From contig NC_092858.1 of the NCBI RefSeq assembly GCF_032062135.1, forward strand, positions 122,624,758 to 122,688,757: DNA of 64,000 bases. Direction: 5' to 3'. Below the pieces are notes generated by a model, which did no database searches, was not told the origin of the DNA, and worked only from the letters and a program-made list of their open reading frames with translations. This document shows positions 36,700-48,990 of the stretch, piece by piece; within the stretch, counting starts at the first letter, position 1, and each line of letters begins with the position of its first letter. The stretch comes from Pyxicephalus adspersus. Taxonomy: Eukaryota > Chordata > Amphibia > Anura > Pyxicephalidae. The translations under genes and the position numbers were made by a program.

Positions 36700-36980
36700 T
36701 TTCTTGTCTTTTTTTCAATTGCAAAAATTGCTTTTATTTGCAGATAAAATTGCCCAGTATGCTAAACAAATTATTTGCTGTCATTAGAAAGGTTGAAAGG
36801 TTTAGACACCAAATGTGTTTTTAATTTGTAATGATCTGCCGAAAAGTATTAAGCTGAAATTGTGTTGGATCATCTAAACGTTCAAGCTTTAGTCAGCAAA
36901 ATGCCTTTTTATTGCCATATTAAATAATGCAATAAAATGGCTCTAAACATACCGAGTCAGTATACATTAAGAATTAAACA
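36700..36980. promoter_or_regulatory. Candidate conserved non-coding block (texture only)
   Basis: This repeat-free block has paired homeodomain/C/EBP-like words ('attgcaaaaattgc', 'tttttaatttgtaatgatc', 'ttgccatattaaataatgc'). It is a texture-based guess only. Confidence 0.2.
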
Positions 36981-39660
36981 TTCACTGGTGCTAATTCCAA
37001 TACATTCAATTGGCTTTAGTCCCCAGATGTACTTATCAGTTTTTACTATATCATAACAGTTTTTCGAACTTAGTAAAATATTATCTTTAGAATTTTACTA
37101 TATTTTACTAAAGACATTTTTTCCAGTAGGGTGGGGATGCGATTTAATGGTGTATGCCCATTTAGTTGAATGTAAGCCTTCTTTGTCAATTTTTCTCTAT
37201 AATCAACATCTAAAGTTGGTAGTGAGCCTAATATAGCAGTTCTGACACTATAACTAGAAACCAATCATTGAAGAATGATGGATGGTGATGCACCTCATTG
37301 ATCAGTAATGTGTATGGTTCCTAGTGATCTGAATGACTTCACAGGCTGCATACTAATTAATACCAGTTCAGTTAATTATTACATTTCTCTAATGCAAAAT
37401 TCTCAAACGGGTTCTAGGAAAGAATACATAGCTTTGGGGAGCATTGTAGGTTTTACAGATAGTACATATTTTACATGTTTGCTTTTACTTTGTTCACTGT
37501 GCATACCCTAGACTATTTGTATGCCCCTTTTATGCACATATATCTATTACAACAGTTCCTATGTGAAAGCTTTACAGTACTCATTATGCACTGGCATACC
37601 TGATTCTAGCCCAACTTAAGAATCCGTAGGTATGGTTGGAAATCCTAAGGAAGGAAATGCTTGTGGATACACCTTAATGGAAGGATCATCTCAAAGAAGA
37701 AATTTTTGGAATATACTTATTTACATTACAGGACCATGTGCAAAAAAAAAGTTGGTGTATGGGTTTAGATACATTTTTAAATAGAATCCCCGTCTATATT
37801 GGTAAAAGAATTCTTCTGGATAGATGACAATCAACAAAGAAAAGGAGTTAATGGAGCTAATGGCCTTCTTCTAGTACTGAAGTTCCAATTGTCCAAATAT
37901 TAACACATTGTTTGGAGCTGGACAAATACATTTAGTTAATGAAGATATGAAGATGAATGTAACATGCTGAATGCAAAAAATAAATATGAATGCATAGTTT
38001 TCTGTAAATGGAAAAGGATGAATGGTCTACCCAAAAATCTGCTGTAATCAAAGCATAAGGACCATGGAAAGTACTGCAACATCTCTTAGTAGTGCAAGGA
38101 ATCTCATAAACTGTACTAGCAGGAGCAGAAGAAAGGCTAATCAATTACGTGTTTTTGTACCTATTTTTTGTCTATTGCTTTATGACACTAAAAAATCCAA
38201 ACATACAGGCAAAGTTTTAATTTTTTATATTATTTAGCAACACTATGTCTGATGCCTTTGCAAGTTTATAAAACTAAAAGTTTTTTTTTACCCCTTAAAT
38301 TGTAATATATTTTATGATAATCATACCACAGCTTTTCCCAAGAGCAATGACATCCTATGAAACTTTCTACACTTTTGGCAAGATTGGGTTGGAGAAAGGG
38401 CTTTGTATTTGTGACCCCAAAATATGATGGCATCAAAGCATCAAACCCAGAAACATTGGCACCTCTTCTCCTATTGTCCTTTTAAGCTAATTTAGAATGC
38501 CTCTTCTTCCACACCTTCCAGAGGAAGTATACACATAGCTGATGTAACTTTCTACACAAATAAATAGTAACTCCACACTTATTACTGATAACTCCAAGCA
38601 AACTACTACATTTTTTAATAAACATTCCCATCATCTTGATTCGTGATTTGAAATTTATTGTTATAAAGCTGTGGATCTGCAGCAGCAAAATAAAACTGGA
38701 TATTTTCCCCTTCCCAATAATAAAACTAATGATCAGGTGTTGCTCCCCCATGTGACCAGAGCACCCTCCACTACTATGGGCACATTTTGGGTATATTAAG
38801 TAATATAAATGCTGGAAATAATTCTATTACTGCTTAAGGCCTATGATTTTGGAGATAAAAACATTTTCATTATATACCTAATTCTTATTATAGCCTTTTA
38901 TTCATTCTTCACTAATACTGCATGTGTTCTACTTTTCCACATGCTGCCTAATACAACTGCTGTGTTTTATATTGACTTATCAGTGTGCGGTCTCATCTCA
39001 CAAAATAAACAGTATACGCACATGTTGCAAAACTGTGGTGATCCATTTGCAGCACAGTTCGGTGCAAGGTGTATATGCATCATGTCTTCATCTCCATGCT
39101 TGTGGGCAACCAACATGGTGCTGTTGGGAACTGTAAAAACTAATGAGGACACCTTCTGGTTCAAATAAATATTGATAATGTTATGAATACTTGCATAAAT
39201 GTAAATTAAATCAACACTAACTTAGAAATATTCAGTCGTTTAATTTAAATATATAATCAGCTACCTGCTGATTTTACTACAGTATATTTACACTGATTGA
39301 GATTCAATTTAAGTCTTTGATGATGTGAATATCATGTCTGTAGTTTACATTAGCATCTGCCTGACATTTAAAAAAAAAAAATTACAGGATAATAACAGGA
39401 GTTGCTGTTCAAATACAACAGGGTTTACAAACACTGTTCAAATGTATTAGAGTTACTAAAATAGATTGTTACTTTTGTATGCACTCTTTCATTGTTTCAT
39501 TCATCTTCAGTTCAAAGGGAATGAAAAAAAGTGATATCAGTTGAGGGATTATGACAAGTAAAACAAAATATTTTTTTAGTTTCTCCCTTTTAACCATTAA
39601 TTCCATCTGTTTTTCTTTCTCTTTCCTACTGATATTATTTTAACTTTTGTATTAGTTTTT

Positions 39661-39666
<6 letters not shown>
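36981..39666. other. AT-rich stretch without recognised features
   Basis: No recognised repeat or gene. The 119-codon frame at 38809-39168 has a hydrophobic AT-driven N-terminal part and lies partly in a more balanced segment (38985-39165) that may be an unidentified repeat. Confidence 0.5.

Positions 39667-39706
<40 letters not shown>
39667..39706. repeat. (TA)n microsatellite
   Basis: About 20 uninterrupted TA units follow a T-run and end in 'tcgattaattaatatat'. The length is likely polymorphic. Confidence 0.95.
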
Positions 39707-39710
<4 letters not shown>

Positions 39711-40839
39711 TAATTAATATATCTTGAAGAATGGCAAAATTGTTGAATTAACAGGCCCATAGTAGTTGTAGTATGAGGGATGAAATGGTTAAAGGCAAAG
39801 ATAAACTAGATAAGCCATGTCTGAAACTGACTATAAAACTGAAATTACAATTAGTTGTTCTTTCAAACATTATTTCTCCTACTTGGCAGCAACACAGAAT
39901 TGTACTGTATGAGCATGCATATTTATATATACAGCAGTGCCACTCTTATTTCTAGGAAACAAAAGGAAAGGTGATTTTATAATAAATTCTAACCTAACCC
40001 CGGTCTTTTTCTGCCAAGGATTTTTGCTATAGTGTAAATTACCTGCAGATATCCTGACTAATATTATTCTTTATCAAAATGCTGGCATTAGATCACTATC
40101 ATCTTCTGTTTTTTAAACAACAAATGGATGTTTTGTTTCAATGCTAAGGCTAGATTTTAGACACATAGAAAAAAAGACATTATGCATTATTGCAGTTCTG
40201 GGTGCAAACTGAGTGTACTACATGCCAATATTTTAACGGTAAGTAATGTCATGTACTTGGTCATGCTGCGTGACACAGTTGTTTAAATCTTTAAATCAGT
40301 AATGAGTGAACAGAAATATAAACTCTTCAGCAGATAAAACAGATACCTTATATGTACTGTATATCATTTAAATACTTAGTAGGTATTTGCATGAAGTTTA
40401 ACTCTGAATGCCTTGCATGAATATTGTGCCTTTAATCTCAAAAACAATTAAAGTGCATAAGTATTTATTTATTTTGAGTCAGTTGATTGATATATAATAT
40501 TGATTTGTAATCAATTGCTAAAGCCTCACAATGCAGAATAAAACAATTAAGATCATTCTTTGAAATGATAATGCATGTGAATTGGTGCATATATAATCAT
40601 TGTGAACCGACCTTTGAAACAAATTTATGTCAGAAATAGAAATTGGTATTGCAATTTTTTTGTTGGTGTCACTCTTACGGTCATTGAGCAATAAAAGCAC
40701 ACGACTTTGCAAGAAATCAGATGTAAATCTGATATATGTCTACCAGTTATCTATTGCATGAATACGTACAAAGTTTAAACCTCAAGGCTATTTTTTTCTC
40801 TTGCGAATAGGCTTAAAGCATCAGCTACAAGTTTGTGTT
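39707..40839. other. AT-rich stretch without recognised features
   Basis: I see nothing recognisable. Confidence 0.5.
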
Positions 40840-41040
40840 AGTTATCATTTGGGCACCTGCCTCCTTCAGAAAGTCCCAGGCAATTCCCTGAAAAATATTA
40901 AAGGTGAACAGCCAGCTGCTCTTAGTAAACTGCTTAAGGCATGAAGTCAAAATAGAAAACTTATGAGAAAAAGGAGGGCAGGCCATTAAACTACATGATG
41001 TAGCTATAAACTGCTCTCTCTGTGACTCCCCGTGTCACCA
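40840..41040. promoter_or_regulatory. Candidate conserved non-coding block (texture only)
   Basis: This short balanced, repeat-free block has an E-box (CAGCTG) and TTAA/TAAT words ('aacagccagctgctctt', 'ggccattaaactacatg'). No experimental or comparative support is available. Confidence 0.2.
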
Positions 41041-44000
41041 ATGGCTTTAGCCTATCATTGTTTTTTTTTAATGTTTTTTTATTTCCATTACAAAAATTTG
41101 ATGTTAAAAAATTGCCATGAAAAGACAACTACACCGAAGTCATTTTACAAATGGGTACAGTAGCTTGATCATTTGCTGGATTATCACAGTTTCAAAAAAA
41201 TCCAATTAGATCTGCAACGGAACGCTCCATACAACGGGAGAGCAAGCACATACCCAATAAGTAGTCTGCTGCAGGAAAGGGAATATTCCTAACAACCAGG
41301 AGATAGGAAATAAAAGCTGATGGTCATAGATAGTTTTGAAATAAAAGAAATCACTATTTTTGAGTTGTGGGAGATTATTCAATTCAGGGCAGACTGGAAA
41401 GGGTCTTTGAAGGCAATATTAAAAATCAAGCTGCGATGGCATTAGCTAAGGATCCCTTTCTTAATTATTTTAGTTGATACATCTGTCTAACTGGTTATAC
41501 TTGCAGTTACAGTCAAATAGGATCCCCAGGGTGGTGTAGTGTAGCTGAAGGCTATTTTTTGGTTGGAGGCAATATTAATTTTAGTAGCTTACAGACCATT
41601 AGAAAACCTATATCTGGTTGATGCTGAACATAAAATGTGTTTTTTAATCATGTTTTATCAAGTATGTTGGTTTTAGCTGTGGCTATAAAAAAATCCAGTG
41701 TGGTCTCCCTCTTTTTAAGGGCAATGGGCGTTTTTATGACTAACACCTCCAAAATATTTTGATGGGGAGGTACTTCTTCTGAAAAATTTGCCTCTCCACC
41801 ATGTAGGCTAGCTTTATTCCAATTGTGTATATTCTGTAGGGAATCAATAGAGAGCCTCTCCTATTACTAATTAACCAATTAACTAGTTTTGGGGTGATTT
41901 TTGGATATACGCATTTGAAATATACCTTAAAATTACTTTATTCCTTCATTTTTACCGTAGTAGCCAAGACAGGAGGTGATGTTTAGTCATTAAAGTCTCC
42001 TAAGGAACTCACTAAAGAATGGCACTTTTGCATCCTAAATGGCTGCTATGCCTGTTCACCCAAAAAGTTTGAACATGGAGATAGAGCTTCCGGGTGGTAA
42101 CAATGCTTGGGAGAATATTCCTTTCAGTCACATCCACATAGCGTTGCCAGCTGAGCACAGAAGTGAGCTTTAATTTCCCAACAGGTAATTTCTTTAGACC
42201 ACCTTTTGATAAGAATGTTTAGCTTACTTGTACTAAGCATTGAATTTACAAACTTTCAAACTGGTAATTTTGATTTTTTTTGTCTACACAAACAATTTAA
42301 CCTTTTTTTATTCTTTACTTTTTGCAATGCTCTACCAAATAAAAAAACTCCTATTCTTGTGTATTTGCTTTTAATTTTATTTTTTCCCACCCCTTTTGTA
42401 GAAATCCTTTATTCTAAATGTACTGTAATGATTCCATTAACCCCTCTTGCTGTAGCATGGAATAAGACAAAAGAGTCATGCTATGAAAAATGAGTTTGTG
42501 AGTGAGGTTGACAGAAGTTAATGAGCATTTCTGAAAATTATTATCTCAACACTGATATGCAGTTTTCCTTTTTCCTTTCTGTCTTTTTTAAAGGATGCAA
42601 GATGATAGAAATAGGATAACATTTTTATTAATCTTGAGTAAAGTCCACTATTAATGTGATATATTAAAGGATCATTACAATATTTTGGATGTTACATTTT
42701 TTATTCGAAAAAATCATTCAGTTCTTTAAAACCCAGATTTTAGCATCATTATCATTAAGCTGGTGAAGCTCAGTTTATATTTTGTGTGAGACTTATTTCA
42801 TTCCCTAGTCATTATAAAAAAAAATCCCTTCAACATTTATTTTCATGTATACTATGTTCTTATGTGTATGTAACAGCAATTTTTTTTTGTTCTTGTGTTT
42901 TTTGTAGTATAGTTTTAATTTATTCTATTTCTCTCCCAGATGCAAGGTCCTTTTGGTCAACTATTCTAGAATATGATGCTGTAGGATTAAAAGTTACCTC
43001 ACCCCTTGCTCCAGGAGCCACCAGTGGCCTCCTCCATTTGTGTGTGGTGGTCACCGTTCCAGTTTGTGGGTGTGGCCTCCATATCGACCCATATAGTACA
43101 AATGCCAGGCAATAAGGCTTAAAAATAGACGGTAGAGGATTGTTCTACAGTAGAGGACTTGAGCACCGGCTACTTTGGGAGGGGGAAGGCATGTTTTACC
43201 CTTTTTGTATCATTCTTTTTACAAAACAATTAACCCTCGTAGTGGTGAAGAGAACTCAGTTCAGTGTTCCAACATATTTTTTCCTGAAGTTCAGATTTAA
43301 ATGATTAATTATCAATCATATAATAACTTGAAGTCTTGCAATTACTGTCATTGCATAGGAACTTCATGTTATCTAGTTAGCAACCATTTGCCGATTTTCT
43401 CCCATTTGTGCTCCTATATTTCCACCCTGTCACACTGATTATAAAAGTGGAGGGTAATGGTAGGAATCGCAATAAACATTAGCTACTTCATAGTTGGCAA
43501 GAAAAGAGTAACCACTTTGAAAAAAAAAATCACAACTGAACTTCATTGTAGCCTATTTCTTTTTCCCACTTCCAAAGACCATGATCACTTTTTTAGGGGC
43601 AGTAACCACTTTCTACTTTAGTGATCAAGACTTCAGTAAAGGTCTATAGCAGCTGATCATGACTAGAAAAGTGGCAGTTACTTTCTCCATTCAAATGAAC
43701 ACAGTTTCTGGCCACCAAAGACCACCTTAAATCAATCAGTCAATCAATCCATCACTGATCTCTTTTTAAATAGGCCTCTAAATGTCATTAAGTAAAGGGT
43801 TTAGTTATACTTTAAACACAATCTGCCAGCCTAAACTAGTTGTTCCATAAATACCTGTTAAAATATTTTATAGAAAGGTGATGTATATTATATGATGTTA
43901 GTTTATATGATTATAGTGTGTTTTATTGATTTTGTTTTATTTTATATTTGTTTTCCATTTTAATTGGTTTAGTTTTTTTGGTGTTATGGTGCTGATGCTC

Positions 44001-44048
44001 CCTCTTTATATTATGATGAATCCTAGCTGTGATAGAAGTGCATCAGAA
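41041..44048. other. AT-rich stretch without certain features
   Basis: No gene is recognised. The segment 42940-43115 is GC-richer and follows a pyrimidine tract with AG ('tctatttctctcccag'). It reads open to a stop at 43113 in one frame, but no polyadenylation signal or protein family supports it as an exon. Confidence 0.4.
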
Positions 44049-44365
44049 TTTATTTCACAGAAAACCTATCATACAATTTGATTCATATATTGGTTCCCTA
44101 AATAGAAATGGAATTTAGAGTAGAATGAGTTTCCTGGCATACCTGGTCTAAATCACTATAACTAGGAATGTCTTCAGGGATGCTTTGTCAAAGTAAATTC
44201 TTCTTGAGTTTTGGAAGCCTGGAATATTGCTTGCCGAAGTCCACACAAGCGGAATAAGCCAAGTAAAATGCCAAACACAAGTGTTAGGAAGTGTGAAAAT
44301 ATATATTCTGGAAAAGGGCTGGGTGACCTTTTTGGCTGCATATCTCTGTCTGTTCTAGTGGTTCC
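44049..44365 (-). CDS. Candidate terminal exon of an unidentified membrane protein
   Basis: On the minus strand a reading frame is open from an acceptor-like site (pyrimidine-rich run ending in AG at 44366-44367) to a TGA at 44174-44176, 63 codons. A second acceptor-like 'atatgcag' at 44336 would give 53 codons in the same frame. The peptide has a proline/serine stretch (PKRSPSPFPEY), one hydrophobic helix (SHFLTLVFGILLGLFRL) followed by basic residues, and a short polar tail ending EEFTLTKHP. An AATAAA lies about 120 bases downstream (minus strand, 44049-44054). It could be the last exon of a tail-anchored or single-pass protein. I do not recognise the family. The frame is closed upstream by TAA, and a chance open frame is a real alternative. 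Confidence 0.3.
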
Positions 44366-45417
44366 CTCAGGTGAATGAAAACAAATATAATATTATGATA
44401 GGACTATGAAAAGAAATTTAGTGCATTTTAAAGTCATCATTTTGAGATAATTTATATCATCAGGTGGGACAAATGTGTGAAAGCAAGCATTTCTACAGCA
44501 CACAATTATTTTTTTCCTCTATCCAATGAAGCAAAAATGTTGTCAATTTTACAGACCTTTAGTAAGATGAATAATTGCTGTTGGTTTAAAGCAATCCATC
44601 TTACAAATTAGTGCTCATATTCAGTCTATGAGTGTTACACAAAAAGTGTATTATTTTGGGATTGTGGTCTCCTCCACCCATGGGTTTTATGTTATTTTAT
44701 ACAATATAAACATGCCTGATCTAAAATTTGTATTATTTTGAATATTTATTCAAAAAAATAGTATGAATAGTACCTGGTTGTTTAATAGATTGGATTATTG
44801 CACTGCTGATTATTGCAATGTATACAGTATACATGTTATTTTCAGCTTGTCTTTACTTTCTTTACTACTTTACCACATTCCAGGTTGACATTTCAGACAA
44901 GCCAAGTATTTAATTAATATGAGGCAAAGAACATCATTAGATGTTTGGATACAGCTTAAGAAGGTTAGGAGATTGATTTGAAATGATTTTAGAGTACCAT
45001 TTTACTGGAATGTCTCTGCAATTAAAGCCTAATCTCTGAGCAAGTGCTACCCTTACACACCCCACCCACCCAATCCATAGATTTTAATCAATGAGCATTG
45101 CCCAACATTGCAATCATGTAATACTCCTATCCCGAGTCTTCTCTCGTCCTCTGTCTACCAAAGACAAAGTCCTTCTTTGGGTGACTATACAATAGCCTGC
45201 AAGACATCAATGCTTCCTTTTGGCTGTTCAATAGGCATCAGGGGACTGACTGGTACAGGAATGTTACCTGTCCCCCACTCCCAGAAACAAAACTTGATAG
45301 ACGACTTAGATAAGGATTATCAGTTTTACAGGTTACTGTCCTGGAGATAGCCTTTACGTGATAAAATATATCTATTATTATTATCACTTAAGGAAGGAAA
45401 TATTTTTTTATACTGTA

Positions 45418-45422
<5 letters not shown>
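44366..45422. other. AT-rich stretch without recognised features
   Basis: I see nothing recognisable. The 80-codon frame at 45108-45350 is unsupported. Confidence 0.5.

Positions 45423-45463
<41 letters not shown>
45423..45463. repeat. (AT)n microsatellite
   Basis: About 20 uninterrupted AT units lie 22 bp before a palindromic repeat copy. The 66-codon minus-strand frame across it (poly-Tyr/Ile) is an artefact. Confidence 0.95.
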
Positions 45464-45466
<3 letters not shown>

Positions 45467-45484
45467 TGTTAAACTTTCAACTAT

Positions 45485-45638
45485 GGGCCAAATTAAATAA
45501 AGTTCTCTAGGACAGTTTGAAAACAACTTGTTTTAAAAAATCCCTTCCAGGTTTGCTGGATCACCCACATTCAGCCCTGATAGAATCTTCTCCTGACAGA
45601 TCTTATCCAGTCTTGGAGAGCTTTAATAAATCAGACCC
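45485..45638. repeat. Palindromic MITE-like repeat, internally deleted copy
   Basis: Both ends are kept ('gggccaaattaaataaagttctc' and 'gagagctttaataaatcagaccc') but much of the left inner arm is gone. The right inner arm 'ccaggtttgctggatcaccca' is intact. Confidence 0.75.
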
Positions 45639-45969
45639 TATATCTCATTGGGAAGATACCTCTTGATTTCATTAAATGTGCTGCAGACACATCAGAAACA
45701 AAGAAGAAAGCTATTGTAGCAACTGAAAACGCTCAGTTGTAATGATAACTCATTAGTTTTTACTCATTTTTGTACTCATAATTTTTTTTCATTTTAAACC
45801 ATGGTGACTATGTTCACTATAACAAGTAAAAAAAAAATAGATTCTCTAATGTAATCAAGCACATTAGAAAGAATAGTAAAGGGTGTCCAAGGACAGGAAT
45901 CAGTTATAAAAAATAAAACAAACTTAACTAATGCCCATAATGTAATGTTTAGGTAGACTGGGAGTAAAA
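45639..45969. other. Stretch without recognised features
   Basis: I see nothing recognisable beyond short A-runs. Confidence 0.5.
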
Positions 45970-46100
45970 TTTAAGCAAACCTAAACTCAACATGTTTACT
46001 TTACATAGAAGGGTGGATAACCCTTTTAAAAAAAGTAAAAGTGCAAGTCCCTTCTAAATAAAGTTGAAGTGCAAAAAAAAATGGTGCAGCACCGCCCCAT
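45970..46100 (+). repeat. End fragment of the TTAA-type element family
   Basis: The words 'tttaagcaaacctaaactc' and 'aacatgtttactttacatag-aagggtgga' match the right terminal region of the element at 23371-23901, read in reverse. Only one end is recognisable, so this is a truncated remnant with an uncertain downstream limit. Confidence 0.5.
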
Positions 46101-46901
46101 AAGTCCTGATTGCCGCGGTGTAGTATAGTAAGTAGAGTAAGTTGATATCAATACTTTCTAAATAGATTATAGTGCTTCATGGAAAAGTATTGACTAATGG
46201 AAAGAAATATTTCTTATTTGTGCCAGAGTCTGTCACTGAAATCTGTGAGTCTCTAGAGCACATATAATATTTGCTTTCTTATTTTTACTGCATGTTGACA
46301 TGCAGATTTACAATTGGTTTAATAATTCATTATTACTGTATGATTTCCTTGGCTATTGTAAATAAATGCATTCTAAATTATTAACAATAGATTCAATGAG
46401 AAAAAGCTGCGCAACAGGAACAATAAAGTGTACAAATAAATATATACAGTGAAACAGCAGTTACCTCTTACAGCCATATTAAATGTACAAGTGCATGAAA
46501 ACACATTTTTTTCTAGTGCAATCTTTTTGTACAAGAGGCAAACTTAGATGTTCAGTCCACAGGGCAGTTCTAGCACAACAGATATGATGCATAACATGAC
46601 AGTTCACTCATGTCTAAGCCCCTCTAGGGCAGTCAAGAGTTGTCATTCTGGAGCTAAACTACTGCACAGATATGAAATGTTGACTGAAATAATCAGCACT
46701 TCATGCACCTGTCAAGCTTCTATGTCCTGGAAGACCTCATCCTATTTTAGCCTAAATTTAAAAGTTGTTCTTAGTAGCACAAAACACAACCTTGTGTTAC
46801 ACACGATAGCAAAGTTTAGTGTAGCTGTTTTTCTACCAACAAAAGTTAGTAATGCCTGTTTATAGAGCTTTTCATACTGAACCATCAACGTAATTGCTTC
46901 C
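46101..46901. other. AT-rich stretch without recognised features
   Basis: I see nothing recognisable. The 105-codon frame at 46548-46865 shows no exon signals. Confidence 0.5.
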
Positions 46902-46993
46902 ACAATAAATACCCTTTTGGATAAATACTACCGTATAGATGGCATTGGTTTCACAATGAGTAACCTATTGGATAAATACTACTGTATAGATGG
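46902..46993 (+). repeat. Local tandem duplication (51-bp unit)
   Basis: The unit 'cacaat(a/g)a(a/g)ta-cc' ... 'ggataaatactac' ... 'gtatagatgg' is present twice, with 'ggataaatactac' starting at 46919 and again at 46970. The two copies differ at several positions, so the duplication is not recent. Confidence 0.8.
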
Positions 46994-47234
46994 AAGCTTT
47001 TCAGAAAATGGAGATAAGCTTATCTTTGTTAGCTTAGTATTGGGAGAAATAACACATTTATTGTGACTTGTGATATCACACCAGAACTGTAAATGCATAA
47101 ATCATTTCTCCCAGCACTGGTTATGAAAGCACAGATTCCAGGCACATTAACTAGTAACACTGTGACAACACCTTGCTTTGAAAAAAAGAAATGTACTCTT
47201 CAAACCCTGCACTACAAAATATATTCAGTTAGAT

Positions 47235-47553
47235 CAGGGATGGAAAACTACGGCCCATTAGGCTTTTTTATCCGCCCCGTTGAACTCAGTAGATCCCTGG
47301 TCCGCGGCTCTGGTCGGTGCTCCACCAGCCAGAGCCGCGGACCATGTACCCTGTATAAATTCCCTGTACACATTCTGGGCTCAGGACAGTGGGTGGAACA
47401 ACCTGCCCACTCTCCCATCACACGCTCAGATCTGCGATTGGAGAGTGGGCGGGGAACGCCACGTCTTGGTGCTCCATCTATCTGATCCTGGCCCGGCCCC
47501 TCAAATTTTAGAACCTATTGTGGCCTCTGAGTCACAAAGTTTGCCCACCCCTG
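47235..47553 (-). mobile_element. hAT-type non-autonomous DNA transposon with perfect 8-bp TSD
   Basis: The element is flanked on both sides by the identical 8-bp AGTTAGAT (47227-47234 and 47554-47561), the target duplication length of hAT transposons. Terminal inverted repeats start CAGGG: 'cagggatgg-aaaacta' on the left, 'caggggtgggcaaactt' as reverse complement on the right. The interior is GC-rich compared with its surroundings and has a perfect 15-bp inverted repeat (GGTCCGCGGCTCTGG, 47299-47313, and its complement at 47329-47343) around a 15-nt loop. No transposase is encoded. The 130- and 103-codon frames here are incidental. The intact duplication suggests a fairly young insertion. 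Confidence 0.92.
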
Positions 47554-47715
47554 AGTTAGATAATGGGGTATTGCCTACTTTTTCACAGTAATATGGGGGC
47601 AATCTTTGGTTAATCTCTGATAGAAATTTTCTCTTGCTATGTCTTTAGCATTGGACAACCAGTCTTCCGTAATATGGGGGAGTTCATTAACCAGTCTCTT
47701 GTACCTGTTGTACTA

Positions 47716-47800
47716 ATTTCTATTCTATTCTATTCTACGTCTATTCTATTCTAAGTCTATTGTATCATGATTCATTCTATTGTGTCATGATTCAATGAAC
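47716..47800 (+). repeat. (TCTAT/ATTCT)n pentanucleotide microsatellite with derived duplication
   Basis: About eight 'ctatt' type units with two interruptions ('acgtc', 'aagtc') are followed by two copies of 'ctattgt(a/g)tcatgattca'. This is a slipped, decaying microsatellite. Confidence 0.85.
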
Positions 47801-48699
47801 ATGTCGGCGGCATATCTCAGTATGGCAGCAGCGCATTCTTTCCTTCAAATTACTTTTCAGTAAATGTTGTGTTAAGACTTGATACATTTCAGACCTATGT
47901 TTTTAACGATGAATGTATAAATCATATTTTAAATATATCTAAATATATATATATAGATGTGTACTTGATCCTCGCCTGGTATCAGCCTTTGTTTAATCTT
48001 TTGCACAGCACTCAGATTGCTATAGCATTGTTTGCCATTTTGAAGCTAGTAAAGCTGCTTTTTTATTAATAGATTTGACTGTAAGATGTAATAAAATCCT
48101 CATCAATAAGTTGCTGCTCCCTCATCTACCAATCAGCACGCAAGAGGAAACTCCCAAACCAGGGCATGGCTGTTCTGTTGCAAGTGATGCCTAGTTACTG
48201 AATAAAATTTCATGTTTTAGAGGATTTTTGTAAAAGTTTACATATGTAAATAAAATACTTATGTATCTATTTGCCTGGACAGCTTTAATTACAGACCCTG
48301 CAGTGGTACTTTCCAAACTTTCTCTATATTTTACTATAAATCTATAGAACAGAATCTGGGCAGAACTGAAGTCATTTATCACATAATTCTTCCACTTTGC
48401 CAATTCTGGTATTTGTTCTGTTGTGTGTGTATGAGACTGTATTGGGCCCAGAGACAGGGAAGTGCTGAAACCACAGAACACATGGCCAGAATTTTTATAG
48501 GCTCAGTTTCAGGGCAATTTAAAAGATGTGAATATCAACTACTGCAATTTGCCTAGCAAAACAGAAAAGGCTAGAAAATAAATGTCAGAATTAAAGCTTC
48601 AGCAGGTAAATCACATTTCCTAGTAAAACAGTACGACAAATACAAATTTTCTGTTCATTTTTCAATCAAGACTTTTGGTATTTTTTCATACAAAACTTA
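47801..48699. other. Stretch without certain features
   Basis: No repeat recognised. The minus-strand frame 48191-48481 includes an acceptor-like 'gtggtttcag' at 48465. It is discussed as a weak exon candidate in the findings. A short (TA)n run lies at about 47945. Confidence 0.4.
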
Positions 48700-48990
48700 A
48701 TTGATTTGGGCACAAAGAGATGTGTAACTCCCCTTGTACAAGGTATTTAAATGACAAGCTGTTTTCGCTCTCCCCATCCATCATGTTCCCCTTGCGTACC
48801 TGTGCATTGTGTTCATGTCTCTATCTTCTGTCTGTAATGTGTCAGAAGATAGAACAGGTTTAGTTAGCAGCTCTGAATGCTCACTACAAACATCAGGGAT
48901 TAGAGCTGAATAAATCGTGTGCAGATTGTCAGCGGACATGACAAGCTCACACAATGCAGGGCCTTTACAATTTAGCAGGTAGAAAAGTCT
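48700..48990. promoter_or_regulatory. Candidate conserved non-coding block with an 11-bp hairpin
   Basis: This is a repeat-free block of balanced composition. It contains a perfect 11-bp inverted repeat, TCTATCTTCTG (48820-48830) and CAGAAGATAGA (48843-48853), around a 12-nt loop. The stem may extend outward with a bulge (TGT/ACA). The texture recalls vertebrate conserved elements, and conservation is untested. Confidence 0.3.

Noticed and set aside
38809..39168. 119-codon plus-strand frame with hydrophobic start
   Set aside because: The hydrophobicity follows from T-rich sequence. There is no supporting splice signal and no recognised domain.
42786..43115. 109-codon frame with a pyrimidine tract plus AG before its GC-rich end
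   Set aside because: The acceptor-like tract is attractive, but no polyadenylation signal, donor or protein family supports it.
47093..47591. Overlapping 130- and 103-codon plus-strand frames
   Set aside because: They lie mostly in the hAT element, whose termini and target duplication explain the GC-rich open sequence.
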